NCBI RefSeq assembly: GCF_009834915.1 | Contig: NZ_WVHS01000003.1 | Coordinates: 839,988-903,987, forward strand | Origin: Hufsiella ginkgonis | GTDB lineage: Bacteria; Bacteroidota; Bacteroidia; Sphingobacteriales; Sphingobacteriaceae | DNA length: 64,000 bases | Direction of reading: 5' to 3' | Part shown: piece by piece, positions 8,881 through 18,302 of the stretch | How the letters are laid out: every line of letters begins with the position of its first letter | How positions within the stretch are numbered: the stretch's first letter is position 1 | Notes under the pieces: model-generated | What the model was told of the DNA's origin: nothing | Seen by the model: only the letters and a program-made list of their open reading frames with translations | Database searches by the model: none | Program-made: the position numbers and the translations under genes

Positions 8881-10050
8881 ATGAACAGAAAATTAAGAAT
8901 GGGAATGATCGGCGGAGGCAAGGACGCCTTCATCGGTGCTATTCACCGGATCGCTGCGAACATGGATGGCCTTGCCGAGCTGGTATGCGGCGCATTGAGC
9001 ATTAACCCCGAGATCGCAAAAGAAAGCGGCAAGATGTTGTTCCTCCCCGCAGAGCGCACCTACCTGAACTTCCAGGAGATGATCGAGAAAGAAAGCCAGC
9101 TCCCCGAAGATGTCCGTATGGATTTCGTCACCATTGTTACCCCAAATTTTGCGCATTTCGCACCTGCCATGCTGGCCCTCGAACATGGTTTCCATGTGGT
9201 GATTGAAAAGCCGATCACGCTTACGCTCGGGGAAGCCAGGCAGCTGCAGCAAAAAGTGGAAGAAACCGGTTTGCTGTTGTTGTTAACGCATACGTATTCG
9301 GGTTACCCCATGGTAAAACAGGCCCGCGAAATGATCAAAGCGAACGAGCTCGGCAAGATCCGTAAGATCTACGTCGAGTATCCGCAGGGATGGCTCAGCA
9401 CCCTCACCGAACGGGAAGGGAATGCCGGGGCAGCCTGGCGCACGGATCCGAAGAAATCTGGCAAAAGCGGTTGTATGGGCGATATAGGCACCCATGCCGC
9501 CCACCTGGCAGAGCACATTTCAGGCTTAAAGATCACCGAGCTTTGCGCAAGCCTGAACATCGTTGTGCAAGGCCGCGGTCTCGACGACGATGGCAGCGTT
9601 CTTTTGAGGTTTGATAATGGCGCTACCGGCGTACTGATGGCCAGCCAGGTAGCGGCAGGCGAAGAAAACGCATTGAAGATCAGGCTGTATGGCGAGAAAG
9701 GCGGTGTGGAATGGGCGCAGCAGGAGCCTAACTCGCTGGTAGTAAAGTGGCTCGACAAACCTGCGCAAACTTACCGGGCAGGTGTAAACTATGGCGGCCT
9801 CGTATCAAGCTATGCCACGTATAACGCGCGTACGCCCGGTGGTCACCCGGAAGGGTACCTCGAAGCGTTCGGGAACTTATACCGCAACTTCCTTACCTCG
9901 CTGGCCGCACGCATAGACGGTACCGAGCCAGCCGCGGAAGCAACCGATTTCCCTTCAGTTGCCGATGGCGTTCGTGGAATGGCCTTTATCAATAACGTGG
10001 TTAAAAGTAACGAAAGCAACGAAAAGTGGACGGCATACAGCCTGGATTAA
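8881..10050 (+). CDS. Gfo/Idh/MocA family oxidoreductase
   Basis: The protein has 389 residues. The N-terminal dinucleotide-binding motif is GMIGGGKDAFIGAIHR. The family motif is intact (HVVIEKPITLT), as is the later substrate-binding His region (GCMGDIGTHAAHLAEH), where D and H are expected to hold the substrate and aid hydride transfer. Family members are NAD(P)-dependent sugar or cyclitol dehydrogenases of the cytoplasm. It is separated from the secreted protein upstream by 94 bases and is convergent with the next gene, so it is probably its own transcription unit within the carbohydrate locus. Confidence 0.88.
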   Translation: MNRKLRMGMIGGGKDAFIGAIHRIAANMDGLAELVCGALSINPEIAKESGKMLFLPAERTYLNFQEMIEKESQLPEDVRMDFVTIVTPNFAHFAPAMLALEHGFHVVIEKPITLTLGEARQLQQKVEETGLLLLLTHTYSGYPMVKQAREMIKANELGKIRKIYVEYPQGWLSTLTEREGNAGAAWRTDPKKSGKSGCMGDIGTHAAHLAEHISGLKITELCASLNIVVQGRGLDDDGSVLLRFDNGATGVLMASQVAAGEENALKIRLYGEKGGVEWAQQEPNSLVVKWLDKPAQTYRAGVNYGGLVSSYATYNARTPGGHPEGYLEAFGNLYRNFLTSLAARIDGTEPAAEATDFPSVADGVRGMAFINNVVKSNESNEKWTAYSLD

Positions 10051-10061
10051 CCGGCTGAGAA

Positions 10062-10898
10062 CTATCCGCCCAGCTTAACTTTCAGGATATTGCCGGCGCC
10101 ATTGCCGCCTTCATTCGAAATAAAAAGCTCGCCGGAAGGGGAAAAGGTAATCCCTTCCGGCTGCTTAAACTCCTTGCGGTTAAGCGGTACCAATGAGGTG
10201 ATCCTTCCCTGCCGGTTCAGGGACAGTATTTTAGGATCAGGCCCGTCTACAACGTAAAGCTGGTCGTTTACCGGGTTTATGGCAATGGCCGAAGGGTGGA
10301 CGCCTGTTTTCTTTTTTTTCTTGCCCGAGGTAAATAGTTCATCGTCCTGGTTGATGCGGTAAACCGGTTCCGGGGCCATTTTCATCGTTTGAAGACTGAA
10401 CGCATAAATGCCTTTCACGTTTTTGCCGTTCGGGTCCGAATCCTTTACCGCGATCAGCAACCGGTTATTCTTACGGTCGAAACATAATCCTTCCGTATTA
10501 TTGCCGGCTGTAAGCGGCGTTTTATATTGTGTGATCACGGGCGCCGCAGAACGATAGTTTTTAACCTGGAAGATCAGTCCGTCCGAACGCAGCACCCAGG
10601 CGGTTGTTCCGTTTACGGCCAGTCCCTCAAAATCGCCCGGGCCATAGAAACGGATCTTGCTCTCCACCTCCGCGGAAGCGGTATTGTAGATATAAATATG
10701 GCCCGACTCGTCCTGTACGCAGGCAAAATGCGTGGCGTCCAGGTAGGCGAGGGCAGAGATCTCGCGCAGGGCGGAAGGGAGTTCGTATTTCGCCGTCACT
10801 GCCACCGTTATACCCGCCGGTATTCTTGCCTTAAATTTGAAGGCGGCGGCAGCTACTCCTGCAAACGCCAACGTGGCAATGAAAATGAATTTTCGCAT
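10062..10898 (-). CDS. SdiA-regulated-family beta-propeller protein, secreted
   Basis: The protein has 278 residues from the ATG at 10898; the longer frame begins with a TTG three codons earlier. MRKFIFIATLAFAGVAAAAF is a signal peptide. The body matches the SdiA-regulated/phytase-like esterase propellers: repeats such as EISALAYLDATHFACVQDESG, FEGLAVNGTTAWVLRSDG, NNTEGLCFDRKNNRLLIAVKD, HPSAIAINPVNDQLYVVDG and QPEGITFSPSGELFISNEGG. The family is poorly characterised and likely periplasmic or lipid-bound. It is convergent with the Gfo/Idh gene, with 11 bases between stops, and divergent from the kinase-like/barrel gene. Confidence 0.78.
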   Translation of the reverse strand: MRKFIFIATLAFAGVAAAAFKFKARIPAGITVAVTAKYELPSALREISALAYLDATHFACVQDESGHIYIYNTASAEVESKIRFYGPGDFEGLAVNGTTAWVLRSDGLIFQVKNYRSAAPVITQYKTPLTAGNNTEGLCFDRKNNRLLIAVKDSDPNGKNVKGIYAFSLQTMKMAPEPVYRINQDDELFTSGKKKKKTGVHPSAIAINPVNDQLYVVDGPDPKILSLNRQGRITSLVPLNRKEFKQPEGITFSPSGELFISNEGGNGAGNILKVKLGG

Positions 10899-10974
10899 GG
10901 CAGACAAGGTAGAAAATTTACCTTAATTCTTTATCTGCCTGCATTAACGGTAACTTTACGGAAGAATACCGAGA

Positions 10975-13626
10975 ATGCCGCCGATAACCGCCCGATTACG
11001 CCTTTTATTTCCGGGAACCCTTCTTTTGCATGGTTGTTCAGCCATGTTGCTGGTATTATTTTTACCGATTAGGATGTGGGCACAGGGTGGCAGTTCAGAC
11101 TCGATCACTGTGGCTATTGAACCGGGATATAACCAGGCGAGCGGCAGTCACCGTTTTTTTCTCGGTGAGAATTATCGCGAGCTGTGGGCTACACCGGTAC
11201 CACTGCGCGTAGTAAGCCTGGCTACCGAAAAAGGCGGCATGAAAATCCTGCAGGTAAATGGAGGTCACCAGACCAAATCGCTGCGGCTGGAAGATCCTTC
11301 CGGTAAACAGTGGGTATTGAGAACTATCCAGAAATATCCCGAAAAGGGCTTGCCAGCCAACCTCCGGCCTACGGTTGCCAAAGATATTTTGCAGGACCAG
11401 GTGTCGGCCGTGCATCCGTTTTCGTCGCTCACGGTACCACCCCTGGCTGCGGCGCTGGGTATTCCGCATTCGGACCCGGAGATCGTGTACCTGCGCGGTG
11501 ATGCCTCGCTCGGCCAATACCGCAAGGAATTTGCAGACCAGGTTTTCCTGCTCGAAGTGCGTGAGCCGGTCGCATCCGGTAAAACCGAAAATACCCCGAA
11601 AGTACAGCGCGAGCTGCAGGAAGATAATGATAACCGCGCCGACCAGCGACTGGTGCTCCGTGCCAGGCTGCTGGATTTCCTGCTTGGCGACTGGGACCGC
11701 CACGAAGACCAATGGCGATGGGAGGAAACCGGCGATAAAAGCGATAAGTTATATAAGCCCGTGCCCCGCGATCGTGACCAGGTGTATTATAAAACGTCCG
11801 GAATTATCCCCTGGATCGTGTCACACCAATGGCTCAAGTCAAAATTCCAGGGATATAGCGGCGCCATCCGCGATGTAAAGGGGTGGAACCTGCAGGCACA
11901 AAGCTTCGACCGGTACTTCCTGAACCAGCTGGATGAACAGGATTGGAAAGAGGAGATCGCGGTGGTACAGCACACGGTCACTGACGAGCTGATCACCAGT
12001 TCGCTTAAACGGATGCCGGCGAAGATCTACCAGCTTTCCGGCAAAGAGATCGCCGAAAAGATGATCTCCCGGAGAAACCTGCTCTCTGCGCAAGCCATTG
12101 ACTATTACCGTTTTCTGGCGCAGACCGTAGAGGTGCCTTTAACAGATAAACGCGACGATTTTAAGATAACCGAAGCGACGGGAGGGGAGCTGGACCTCGT
12201 GGTCCGTAAAATAAAAGCCGACGGAACATCGGGTAAGATCACTTACCGGAGAAGATTTGTCCCGGAGATTACCAAGGAGATCCGTGTATACGGCATGGGT
12301 GGCGAAGACGTGTTCCTGGTTACCGGTAAAGGGAAGTCACCGATCAGGATAAGAATGATCGGCGGAGAGGGCGCCGATAGTTTTTCGGTCGATCCCGCCT
12401 GGGCAGGGAAAGGCAAACTGTATGTTTACGACCGCCGGGATGAGGCGAATAAGCTTCCCGATCGCCGCCTGGCGAGGATCCGTACCGCCACAGACACTGT
12501 AGTGAACAGTTATCATAAAACCGGTTTTAAATATGACCGAACCGGGCCGATTTTCCTGGCTAACTACAACAACGACATTGGTTTGTTACTTATCGGCGGT
12601 TTTATGCGCGAGAAGCAGGGGTTCCGCAAGGAGCCTTACGCTTCGAGGCAGCAATTTATCGCCAATTATTCGCTGGGCAGGGAGTCTTTCCTGCTCAACT
12701 ATGAAGGGCGCTGGACCGGGGCCTTCGGCAAGAACGATCTCGGGTTAAACATCCTCTCCCGCGGACCGGGAAACCTGTCGAACTTTTATGGTACGGGCAA
12801 TAATTCAGTATTTGTCGACACCGACGATGATGATATCCCCGGCCACGACGATGACGATGATGTGCATGATGGCCAGGATTTTTACCGTAACCGTTATGAT
12901 TACGTTACCGGCGACATCTCCCTGCATCGCCAGGTAGACAAATACCGTTTCAGCGCAGGTCTTGCCGGGCAGTTTTACCACAGTGATCCATCAAATAACC
13001 GGGGACGTTTCCTGGAAACCTACGCGGCGCAGCACCCGGGCGAAAAAGTGTACGGCAGCCAATATTATGCGGGAATAACCAGCCAGGTTGAGCGGGATAC
13101 ACGCGACAAGCACGTGCTGCCCAACGCGGGTACTTACTGGAGCACTACCGTGTCGGCTTTTAAAGGCATAAACGCCGGTACAGGCACGTATGCGCAAGTG
13201 CTTTCGGAATTCTCATTTTACTTTAGTCCGCTTGGCGATTCGGCCCTGGTGATCGCCAACCGCACCGGTGCGGGGACCATTGTCGGCCAGGCCGCTTATT
13301 TTCAGCAGATGAAGCTTGGCGGGGCGCAAAACTTCAGGGGTTTTCACACCAACAGGTTCACCGGTAAAAGTATCTTTTACGATAACCTCGAAATGCGGTT
13401 GAAAGTGCTTGATTTTAACTCGTATTTGCTGCCGGGTACGCTGGGGCTGATAGGCTTTACCGATATCGGGCGTGTGTGGCTGCCCGGCGAGTCTTCCGGC
13501 ACGTGGCACGAAAGTTACGGAGGCGGGATCTACCTCGCGCCGGCACAACTGATCCTATTGCAGGGAGTGGTCGGGTTTTCGAAAGAAGGCGCGCTGCCGT
13601 ATGTCTCTGTCGGTTTCAGGTTTTAG
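10975..13626 (+). CDS. Outer-membrane protein: kinase-like domain fused to a surface-antigen (BamA/TamA-type) beta-barrel
   Basis: The protein has 883 residues. A signal peptide ends at about residue 37 (LFLPIRMWAQ); an internal ATG at 11044 would also give a good signal peptide. Residues of about 95-290 contain TKSLRLEDPSGKQWVLRT, LLDFLLGDWDRHEDQWRW (D-R-H at 241-243) and VPRDRDQ (263-269). These recall the Lys strand, catalytic loop and metal-binding Asp of HipA/Fam20C-like kinases; this is inferred from motif shape alone. From about residue 540 to the end are alternating beta-strands finishing in F (YVSVGFRF), like a 16-strand Omp85-type barrel, with an acidic DDDDDVHDGQD loop near residue 625. 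It is a paralogue of the C-terminal part of the 19513-25080 frame. POTRA domains are not apparent. Confidence 0.72.
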   Translation: MPPITARLRLLFPGTLLLHGCSAMLLVLFLPIRMWAQGGSSDSITVAIEPGYNQASGSHRFFLGENYRELWATPVPLRVVSLATEKGGMKILQVNGGHQTKSLRLEDPSGKQWVLRTIQKYPEKGLPANLRPTVAKDILQDQVSAVHPFSSLTVPPLAAALGIPHSDPEIVYLRGDASLGQYRKEFADQVFLLEVREPVASGKTENTPKVQRELQEDNDNRADQRLVLRARLLDFLLGDWDRHEDQWRWEETGDKSDKLYKPVPRDRDQVYYKTSGIIPWIVSHQWLKSKFQGYSGAIRDVKGWNLQAQSFDRYFLNQLDEQDWKEEIAVVQHTVTDELITSSLKRMPAKIYQLSGKEIAEKMISRRNLLSAQAIDYYRFLAQTVEVPLTDKRDDFKITEATGGELDLVVRKIKADGTSGKITYRRRFVPEITKEIRVYGMGGEDVFLVTGKGKSPIRIRMIGGEGADSFSVDPAWAGKGKLYVYDRRDEANKLPDRRLARIRTATDTVVNSYHKTGFKYDRTGPIFLANYNNDIGLLLIGGFMREKQGFRKEPYASRQQFIANYSLGRESFLLNYEGRWTGAFGKNDLGLNILSRGPGNLSNFYGTGNNSVFVDTDDDDIPGHDDDDDVHDGQDFYRNRYDYVTGDISLHRQVDKYRFSAGLAGQFYHSDPSNNRGRFLETYAAQHPGEKVYGSQYYAGITSQVERDTRDKHVLPNAGTYWSTTVSAFKGINAGTGTYAQVLSEFSFYFSPLGDSALVIANRTGAGTIVGQAAYFQQMKLGGAQNFRGFHTNRFTGKSIFYDNLEMRLKVLDFNSYLLPGTLGLIGFTDIGRVWLPGESSGTWHESYGGGIYLAPAQLILLQGVVGFSKEGALPYVSVGFRF

Positions 13627-13627
13627 C

Positions 13628-15583
13628 TTACAACTGCGCGGGCGCGTTTGCCAGGAACGTAAAGAAAAAGGTTGCACCTTCTCCTTCCTCACTTTCGATC
13701 CATAGGCGCCCCTGGTTGGCTTTGATGAATTCCTTGCAGAGCATCAGTCCGATACCGGTCCCTTTTTCACCGCTTGTCCCGAAGGATACGTCCAGGTTCG
13801 CCTTTAAAAACAGCTCTTGCTGCACTTTGCTTATCCCCTTCCCATAATCTCTCACCGAGAAGATAATAGTACCCGGCTCGGAATCCCGGTCGGCGGCTAT
13901 TTCGATCATACCGGAAGGACGACTGAACTTAATCGCGTTGGACAACAGGTTCCTGACGATAAAATCAAAGTGATTGGCGTCGCCGTATACCATCAAACCT
14001 GGCGGCGTAAGGTCTTTAACCGCAATAGATTTTGCCTCCGCCTGCCGGGAAAGCGCTTCGATGTTTTTGCGGATGCTGGTTTCGGCCTTAAACAAGGAAG
14101 GCTTAATGTGAATTCCCTTTAGCTGGGCCTCTCCCCAGTTGAGCAGCGCATTCAGGATCTCCAGGGTCACATCTCCCTGTTTTCGCATTTCAGAGACCAT
14201 GGATTGGTGCTCTTCGGGGCTAAAGTGTTCTTCCTCCATAATTGCCAGCAGTTGGGTGATCCCGCCGATAGGATTGCGCAGGTCGTGGCCGATAATGGTA
14301 AATAACTTGTCTTTTACCTGGTTGGAGGCTGCAAGGAGTTTATTTAAACGGCGGGTCCTGGAGAAATAGAACGCCATCAGCAACAAAACCGTGAGCAGCA
14401 CCGCAAAGGAGGCGATCCATGCGTTACGCTGGTAGGCGCTTCTCTGGCTAACGAGCTCCAGGTTCTCTATACGTGCGCGGGCTTCGGCAGCTTCGTAGCT
14501 GCTTTGCAGAACGGCGATCTTATGACCTTTGGCGGCATTTTCCAGGCTGTCTAGCAACTGGTGGTGGTGCTCCAACGCATTAAGGGCCTCAAGGTACCGG
14601 GACTGTTGCCGGTAAACGCTGGCCAGGCTGCGGTAAATTTCCGAGGACAACTCCCGGTTACCGATATCGCGGGCAATCTGAAGGGCGTTTTTCAGGTGCC
14701 CGATGCTCTGATCGGCATCTTGGTCACGGAGCGAAATGCCCACATGCAGCAACGACCGGGCTTGCTGTTCCGGCGTGCCGGAGTTCCTGGCTTCCTGCAG
14801 CCCCTGCCGGTGATAGGCCAATGCCTGCTGTTTGTTGCCGAGCGAGTCCCACGCCTTGCCGGCGCTGTGCAGGAAGTCGATATAAACTTTGCTATCTTTC
14901 AGCGATTTACTGGCGGAGATCCCGGCCTGGTAATAGGTCAGCGCTTTCTGGTGCTCGCCAAGCCGTGTATGCAGATTGCCCAGCTTCCCGATCAGTTTGA
15001 AATAGTCGTCCGTTAAAGGCGCCCCTTTATTTAATTTCTCGGCAATAACGTAATTGGCAAGCGCATCGCTGGTTTTGCCCCCCAGTTCATCCAGCTCGCC
15101 CAGCAGGGTATACGTTTTTACCATGCCCGTAGTGTCCTTTCGCTGCCGGTAACGGGTGAGGGCGCTTTTTACCAGCCGTTTGCCTGTAGAAAGATTCCCG
15201 AGCCTGCCTTCCAGCAAACCAAGGTAAGAGAGCGCCGCCGTGGCCGCCGCCGTATCAGGTAACCGCTTAACGATCGCCAGCGCTTCCCGCTGATAATTTG
15301 CAGCCAGCGCCAGGTTGCCATATTGTTCATTGATCCGGGCGAGCCGGCCCAGCATCACCGCTTCTCCCGGAAGAAAGGAGCGGCTGCGGGCGAGCTTAAG
15401 GCCTCTGCCGGCGAAATAGACCGCCGAATCGGGCCTTGTGATTTGGTAAGAGATGCTTTTTTGTTCATACAGCCTGATTTTCGCGCTGTCTATCCGCGAT
15501 ATCCCGGCTCCCGGATGATTCGCCTGTCCGCAAGTTGATAAAATAATAAAACACAGCAGGGCGGACGAACTGACTGATCTCAT
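13628..15583 (-). CDS. Tetratricopeptide-repeat sensor histidine kinase
   Basis: The protein has 651 residues. The N-terminus has a lipoprotein-like signal (LLCFIILSTCGQ). About ten TPR units fill residues 40-370 (ALAYHRQGLQEARNSG and similar). A coiled-coil stretch and one membrane helix (WIASFAVLLTVLLLMAFYF) follow. The HisKA box has the phospho-acceptor H433 in IIGHDLRNPIGG, and the HATPase domain carries N (NLLSNAIKFS), G1 (VRDYGKGI) and G2 (GEKGTGIGLMLC) boxes. The sensor part should be outside the cytoplasm. No response regulator is adjacent; the NarL-type regulator at 33344-33982 is a possible but unproven partner. It converges with the kinase-like/barrel gene, with one base between stops. 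Confidence 0.9.
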   Translation of the reverse strand: MRSVSSSALLCFIILSTCGQANHPGAGISRIDSAKIRLYEQKSISYQITRPDSAVYFAGRGLKLARSRSFLPGEAVMLGRLARINEQYGNLALAANYQREALAIVKRLPDTAAATAALSYLGLLEGRLGNLSTGKRLVKSALTRYRQRKDTTGMVKTYTLLGELDELGGKTSDALANYVIAEKLNKGAPLTDDYFKLIGKLGNLHTRLGEHQKALTYYQAGISASKSLKDSKVYIDFLHSAGKAWDSLGNKQQALAYHRQGLQEARNSGTPEQQARSLLHVGISLRDQDADQSIGHLKNALQIARDIGNRELSSEIYRSLASVYRQQSRYLEALNALEHHHQLLDSLENAAKGHKIAVLQSSYEAAEARARIENLELVSQRSAYQRNAWIASFAVLLTVLLLMAFYFSRTRRLNKLLAASNQVKDKLFTIIGHDLRNPIGGITQLLAIMEEEHFSPEEHQSMVSEMRKQGDVTLEILNALLNWGEAQLKGIHIKPSLFKAETSIRKNIEALSRQAEAKSIAVKDLTPPGLMVYGDANHFDFIVRNLLSNAIKFSRPSGMIEIAADRDSEPGTIIFSVRDYGKGISKVQQELFLKANLDVSFGTSGEKGTGIGLMLCKEFIKANQGRLWIESEEGEGATFFFTFLANAPAQL

Positions 15584-15712
15584 AGTTAACGTTTAATTGA
15601 ATTATACGAAACTAATGGAATTAAATACAATTCTTTCAAATAATTGATAAGGAAGAAAAAACGGCGGTTGCCGGCTGTCTTATTTCTCCCTTACAGCACA
15701 TGTTCCCGCCTG

Positions 15713-18115
15713 TTAGTTATGCTCCAGTACCATCCCTTTGCTGAACTTTTTCAGCATTTGTTTTTGCTCTTCCGTGCCGGTGTGGTAGTTTACGCTTACG
15801 CGGATGGCTTTTAACCCGCTCACGCCCTGCAGCTCTTCCAGCTCCAGGTGTTCTACCGCTCCCTCCAGCAGCTGTTGTTCGTGCAGGTAGTTGATATACT
15901 CCTCGTATTCTGCCGCTTCGGCCTGGTTAAAGTACACCAGCGCGATCTTGCCCGGCTGTGTAAGCCTTTCCGAGGTGTTCTTGACCAATACCTTATCGAT
16001 TCGCTTTTTAATCACCTCGTACCGGATGTTATAGGCGCCTTCTACGTCAAAACGACGTTCGTCGTTACGGAAACTGATATCGATATGGCTGGAATGCACG
16101 AAGATCAGCTGCGTGGTTTCCAGCAGCCTGGGCATTTTTCCGGCCAGGTTGCGTGTTAGCCGCGCGATATCCACCATCGAGGTAAGTTGCCAGAGCCGGA
16201 TATTTTTAAGATATAACACGTCAAACGGACGCTCTGGCGCGATAGCCTGCCCGATGTAGATGTCGTACTCGATCCCGTCCGTTCTGAATTTGCCGAAATA
16301 GCACGGGTAGGAGCGCTGTAGTTGCTGCTGTGCGTTTTCCAGGTAATGGCTCACCGAAGAGTTGATGAGCTGCATGGACGTCTCGAGGTTACGGCGGTGT
16401 TTAAAAGCAATACCGGTTTCCTCATCTATTTCGGCAAAGTAGGCGTTTACAATATCTTTTGTTTCCGGGTGGATCTCTTTAAAATGCCGCAGGAATGAAT
16501 GCGCCTCTTCGTTGAGGAAGTTGGTGAGCATGATCTCGTCATTGGTGGTAATGAGGTTACCGATGCGCATCAGCCATTCTTCGCTGTTAAATATCAGCTT
16601 ATCCGTTAGATTAAGCGGGATGGTTTTTTTAAGGGCGCGCAGCGTTTTAACGAGTTGTTCCAGCAGCGCTTTAAGATCGTCCTGCAGGGCGATGTTGCGT
16701 TCGGCCGTGGAATTGCGGATATCGATGGCGCCGAAGAGGGGGTACATATCTTTAAACGTTACGGTATCGATCTCTACCATTTTCTCGCCGTCGCGGGTTT
16801 TCTTCAGGTAGTTCCACGCGGTTTCGTTAAACTTCCACTGCACCGACGGCTGAAGGGACGTAAACTTATCCTTCAATACCGAGTCAAGCCGTGCATTGAA
16901 CTCGTCGATGGTGTGCTTAAACAGCTGTCCCAGCAGCGGAAGGGCTGCCTGGATCCTGGAGATCAGTCGCTCATCAAATACCAGCGCTTCTTTGGAGTAA
17001 ACCTCCATCAGGCCCGCCAGCTGTTTATTATGAAAAACAGGGAACAGGGCGTAAGCATACACGCCCATCTGTGCAAATACCTTCAGCAACCGCGGGTCCA
17101 TTATGGTATCTGCGTTCAGTTTATTAAAGAAGATCGGTTTGGGGTTTGCCAGGTATTTTTCGAACAGGCTGCAGAAATTCTCCTCGGATAGTTCAGCTTT
17201 CATGGCCGAATCCATCAGGAAACTTTGCGAGCGGGCCTCCATTTCAAATACCAGCTCGCCGTTGATGGTGAGAAAGGGCAGCAGGCCGAACTCGATGTTC
17301 CCATTACCGGCGATCGTTTTAAACGACTGTATAACAGAAGCGAACTGCGTTTCTTCAGGCTGATGGCTCACCAGCGCGTTACGCATGGTATCGATGGCGT
17401 GCTGTACGCTTACATCGGTCAGCGTGATCACCGAAAATCCTTCGAAGGAGAAGCGCGATAGCGGCAGCAGCGTATTCAGCAGTTCCAGCTCGCTGCCCTC
17501 GCTGATCTGTGCGCCGATCACTTCAAAGTTAAGTTCCGGAAGATCGCCGTCAAAATGGATGTCTACAAACCGCGAATCGTTTTCGATGCGGTAAAATTGG
17601 GTGATGTTGGATACGGGATCGGTATACGACTTGATCATCGCGTCGTTGGTAACCGAGGTATAATTGTAAAACCGTTTCAGGATCAGGCGGTAAATAAAAC
17701 GCAGCTGGTGGTTTTTAAAGGTCTCCCCGGCGCCCGGTGCTTCCTGGCCTTTCAGCCCCTCGTGGTGCTGGAAAAGCGAATGAAACGCGCTGGTGCTAAA
17801 AAAGATCTGGTCGGGTATAGGGGTGCTGAGCGCCCAGAATACTTCTTTCTCATCGGCGACGATCGGGGTAAGGATCATATAAACCAGCTCGAGCAGGTCG
17901 CGGTAGGCCTGGCTGTCTTCCTTGCGGAGACAAATATCCTGTGGCGCTTCCTTTTCAAACCGGTCGAGAACGAACCGGTAAAATTCCGCCTTAATGGCGT
18001 CTTCAGTAGCAATCCGGCTTTTCAGGTAATCGAGAAAGGGACGAAACGACAATGTGGAAGCCACCTGGCAATGGTCAGATCCATCTTTATTTATTTGGAG
18101 TAATTGTGTATGCAT
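15713..18115 (-). CDS. Large GAF-domain-type protein of unknown function
   Basis: The protein has 800 residues and no signal peptide or clear membrane helix, so it is probably cytoplasmic. A GAF-like region lies at about residues 320-400 (MGVYAYALFPVFHNKQLAGLMEVYSKEALVFD), ending in helices. The rest is mixed alpha/beta with no catalytic motif I can name. The segment YPLFGAIDIRNSTAERN looks like the first metal-binding motif of class III nucleotide cyclases, but no partner motif follows. It is divergent from the HD-PycTM gene across a 187-base gap, so the two may be co-regulated. I know proteins of this kind only as uncharacterised Bacteroidota GAF proteins. Confidence 0.7.
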   Translation of the reverse strand: MHTQLLQINKDGSDHCQVASTLSFRPFLDYLKSRIATEDAIKAEFYRFVLDRFEKEAPQDICLRKEDSQAYRDLLELVYMILTPIVADEKEVFWALSTPIPDQIFFSTSAFHSLFQHHEGLKGQEAPGAGETFKNHQLRFIYRLILKRFYNYTSVTNDAMIKSYTDPVSNITQFYRIENDSRFVDIHFDGDLPELNFEVIGAQISEGSELELLNTLLPLSRFSFEGFSVITLTDVSVQHAIDTMRNALVSHQPEETQFASVIQSFKTIAGNGNIEFGLLPFLTINGELVFEMEARSQSFLMDSAMKAELSEENFCSLFEKYLANPKPIFFNKLNADTIMDPRLLKVFAQMGVYAYALFPVFHNKQLAGLMEVYSKEALVFDERLISRIQAALPLLGQLFKHTIDEFNARLDSVLKDKFTSLQPSVQWKFNETAWNYLKKTRDGEKMVEIDTVTFKDMYPLFGAIDIRNSTAERNIALQDDLKALLEQLVKTLRALKKTIPLNLTDKLIFNSEEWLMRIGNLITTNDEIMLTNFLNEEAHSFLRHFKEIHPETKDIVNAYFAEIDEETGIAFKHRRNLETSMQLINSSVSHYLENAQQQLQRSYPCYFGKFRTDGIEYDIYIGQAIAPERPFDVLYLKNIRLWQLTSMVDIARLTRNLAGKMPRLLETTQLIFVHSSHIDISFRNDERRFDVEGAYNIRYEVIKKRIDKVLVKNTSERLTQPGKIALVYFNQAEAAEYEEYINYLHEQQLLEGAVEHLELEELQGVSGLKAIRVSVNYHTGTEEQKQMLKKFSKGMVLEHN

Positions 18116-18302
18116 ATCAGGGAGTTAGCGCATTAGGTGATATGTTTCTGTGAATCAGTGAACTAACGGTACAAAGTTACGGCTTATAATGATTGGTTCG
18201 TCAAATCCGTGTAATTTAGAAAAAGGGGAAGACAGCAGTCCGCAAACAAAAACGGAATCAGGTATATTTACGGGACACAACATTCCGAAATCCAGGCACC
18301 CA

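Noticed and set aside
16690-16780. Class III cyclase-like motif (GAIDIRNSTAERN) in the 800-residue GAF protein, which would complete a Pycsar pair
   Set aside because: Only the first metal-motif shape is present; no second Asp motif, no substrate Lys/Asp block and no cyclase-like fold pattern follows.
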